Positions 61,797 to 64,000 of a stretch of 64,000 nt of DNA are shown here, piece after piece. This DNA comes from Ulva prolifera (lineage: Eukaryota > Chlorophyta > Ulvophyceae > Ulvales > Ulvaceae), in NCBI GenBank assembly GCA_023078555.1, contig CM041198.1, positions 9,967,836 through 10,031,835 of the forward strand, in the 5' to 3' direction. Positions within the stretch are counted from its first letter, which is position 1. Every line of letters starts with the position of its first letter. Made by a program: the position numbers and the translations under genes. Below the pieces are notes generated by a model. The model ran no database searches. It was not told the origin of the DNA and saw only the letters and a program-made list of their open reading frames with translations.

Positions 61797-64000
61797 GCGG
61801 CGAGCAGTACAAAAGACACTTCAGCCAAGCACTACCAAAATGCACAACATGGCCACATTGAATCGCAAAGGTTCTGTTCTGGGAAGCTCACGTTGTCCTC
61901 CGGGAATTTGATAGGGCTCCGTTTCTGCTTCGATGGCTCACTTTTACTGCTGTTTTCACCTGCAAAAATATCGTTTCATGGGTGATCTACTAAAAAGTGC
62001 GTGTTCATGCGCCATTCCATGTTCGACGTTTAACGCTCTATCGTCGCCATGTAGTCGGATGGGTCAGACCGTCGACATGGCAGCCGCGAAATGAACAGAT
62101 ACTTGTCTTACGCAGTATGCAGGAGCCTTCACGCATACTGCTACAGAGATGTATCAGCGAGCAACTGGGAACACCGCTTCCCATGACCCGCAATACGGCA
62201 ATGCAGGACCATCCCACAAGCTAAGTGTAGGTAGTGGAAATGCTCAGACCTGTTGTGATGGCGTCCTCACTCGTCATTACCGTGCTTGTGACAGGAGAAG
62301 CTGCAAAGCAAGCGCACGATGCCAGCTTCTGAAACAAGAATCCCTCAACACAACAAAATGCTCTGTGCGCTGCTCGGATAGCGAAGGTGCAGCAAGGAGT
62401 GCGTTCAAGCAGTGTGTTTGTGCAAGGCAGGCAGCCGCGGTCCCTCAGAGATGAGACTGTACAGCATGAACACGATCGTTTGGGCCATTACGCTCCTTAC
62501 ATTGAATTGGGCGGGGTGGTCGCGGATGAAAGTTGCTGTGGTCCTTCATCGGGGTTGCTACCGCGCGACCGCGCGACCCCATCGCCACTATTTGTGATCA
62601 GGTCGTACACGAACGGCCGCTGCACCTGGCCGGCAATCACCATTCGCCTCGCGAATGACTCACTCCCTCACGTCTGCCAGGATCTGGTTTTCTGGGCTGT
62701 CCCTCTGCGGTGTACGGGCACGTTTGCGCAGCCTGTGTAGTAGGGGGGCACCTGCCGAAACGGAAACAGCTCGTGATCTGGATATGAATACTGAGTTGAT
62801 TTGGGGACTGCGTTGGCTTTGTGTCCTGCAATGCCCAGAGCCCATGCTGTATGCAACTCCAAGGCAACCCAGGCCACGCCAGCATTGCACTACGTACATG
62901 TAGCGACCTACCCTAAGGGGGGAATCGTATGAATGGGCGCCCAACCAGATCTGCCTGGCCGTCGACCTTTTTAGGCTGTAACACAGCTATCTCACAACCT
63001 CAAGACCAAATGGAACGCGTCTAGCTCCCTCTCCTGAGTGCAACTGTTCAGACACAGCACCTTTCGCACTACCGAAACAAAGTGCTGCGTCAGTAACAGC
63101 AGCACGGGAGCACTCGCATCCACTTAGTCTCCAAATTTCCTTCGCCCCTAGGCAGCTCATGGGCGCACCTGACCTAGGTGCTCAGTGTGCCACCACTACC
63201 GTTCTTGTTCCACAACAAGACGAAAGGCACATCTACTGCAGGTTGAGTGCTAGTGTACAGCAGGGCGGCACCACAGCAATCGCAAGCAGCAAGTGTGGTT
63301 GCAGACACCGAGATGCGATGCGTGGAGCCCATTTTGAACATTGGCTACTCATCCAGCCTGTAGTCGCATGCGTTGGGCATCATGATTGCACTAGATTTGT
63401 GGCACGACGCGTTGCAGCACCTCCTGAAGTTGCCACAAGTTGCCTAAATTCGTTAATGAGGCCCAGGATATGGCGGGGAATGCTCCTCATGTCAACTGAG
63501 CTATTGTGCGAGTTACAGTGCGCTAGTGCTCTGAAGTTGGCAGGGGGCAGATGCACTGCTTTCCTGGGCCTGCTGTACACCTCAAGCAGTGAAAGGAGAT
63601 TCGCTAACATCAACACAAACATGCGTAATTCTACAGCTTTGCCTGCGCCACACCGGCAATTGACACTGCATGATGCAGAGTCCAGGGCGGTTCAAACACA
63701 GCTCCCCTATGCAGCACCCAGGCCCTTGCAGGTGAACGCGGACCCCGTGGCCAACGACAAGATTGCTTGCATATGCTAGATCTGTGCCACAGCTCACAGT
63801 GCAGCTTCCTGCATCGAGGCGACAGCTCTGCTCGCATCTCATCCACTCAGGCCGGGCGCATGCTCCCAAAGCAGAGCGCTAGCATGCTGGTCTGCCACAA
63901 GGGCGCACCGCCGGCTCCGGCCTGCCTATGCCAATACAACATTATACAAGTGGAGCATGCATGGGGACGAAGGCCTGGGTACGTGGGGGCAGCAGCGGCT
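61797..64000. other. Right end, no gene named
   Basis: Candidate minus-strand exons lie at about 62671-62519 (RRMVIAGQVQRPFVYDLITN) and 62944-62660, and both strands are open over 63159-63869. None is recognisable. A gene running off the right edge is likely but cannot be defined. Confidence 0.3.

Overview
This window reads as nuclear DNA of a unicellular green alga (Chlorophyta, perhaps Trebouxiophyceae; the class is a guess). Genes are split by many short GT-AG introns, roughly 60 to 350 nt long. There are plastid-type proteins (an ELIP-like light-stress protein, a putatively Tat-imported lumenal FKBP, polynucleotide phosphorylase with a transit-like leader) next to eukaryotic ones (ESCRT-I VPS37, radial spoke RSP9, cyclic-nucleotide phosphodiesterase). 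Several genes carry the chlorophyte-type poly(A) signal TGTAA 25 to 170 nt after the stop. Base composition is balanced, and palindromic TGCATG/GCATGC words are very common. No operons, rRNA, tRNA, CRISPR array or virus-derived element was recognised.

Layout: 1-4219 (+) membrane-anchored leishmanolysin-like (M8) protease, cut by the left edge. 4738-9426 (+) polynucleotide phosphorylase in eight exons. 10117-11331 (-) ELIP-like three-helix protein. 12497-15391 (+) a striking fusion of a bacterial-type nucleotidyltransferase with a JmjC/cupin_8 domain, preceded by a 24-nt perfect palindrome. 16019-17041 (+) RSP9. 17428-about 20.1 kb (-) PDE, with a membrane-protein ORF further upstream. 21.7-25.3 kb is repeat-rich with no recognised gene. 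25312-29076 (+) hexameric-type glutamate dehydrogenase. 29529-33.1 kb (-) HflX GTPase with a large insertion. 33.2-35.5 kb (+) LYR-motif protein, ApaG-domain protein and a small acidic ORF. 35642-36364 (-) ICMT-like methyltransferase. 38.2-41.4 kb (-) HMG-box protein. 42274-43950 (-) VPS37. 44426-46439 (+) plastid membrane protein of unknown function. 46680-47561 (-) lumenal FKBP. 48439-50607 (+) multi-zinc-knuckle protein. 52.5-54.9 kb (+) disordered nuclear protein. 55339-56396 (+) 218-aa novel protein. 57736-59595 (+) long-chain-base-phosphate phosphatase. 60446-61796 (-) unknown. The last 2 kb hold no gene I can name.

The genes are mostly unrelated housekeeping and organelle functions. 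The loose themes are plastid biology (PNPase, ELIP, FKBP, plastid membrane protein, ICMT-like enzyme, probably GDH) and cilium or second-messenger functions (RSP9 next to PDE). For six genes (PNPase, NTase-JmjC, RSP9, zinc-knuckle protein, 218-aa protein, sphingolipid phosphatase) I could trace introns whose joined exons keep one frame to the stop. Other models give the span and the readable exons only.
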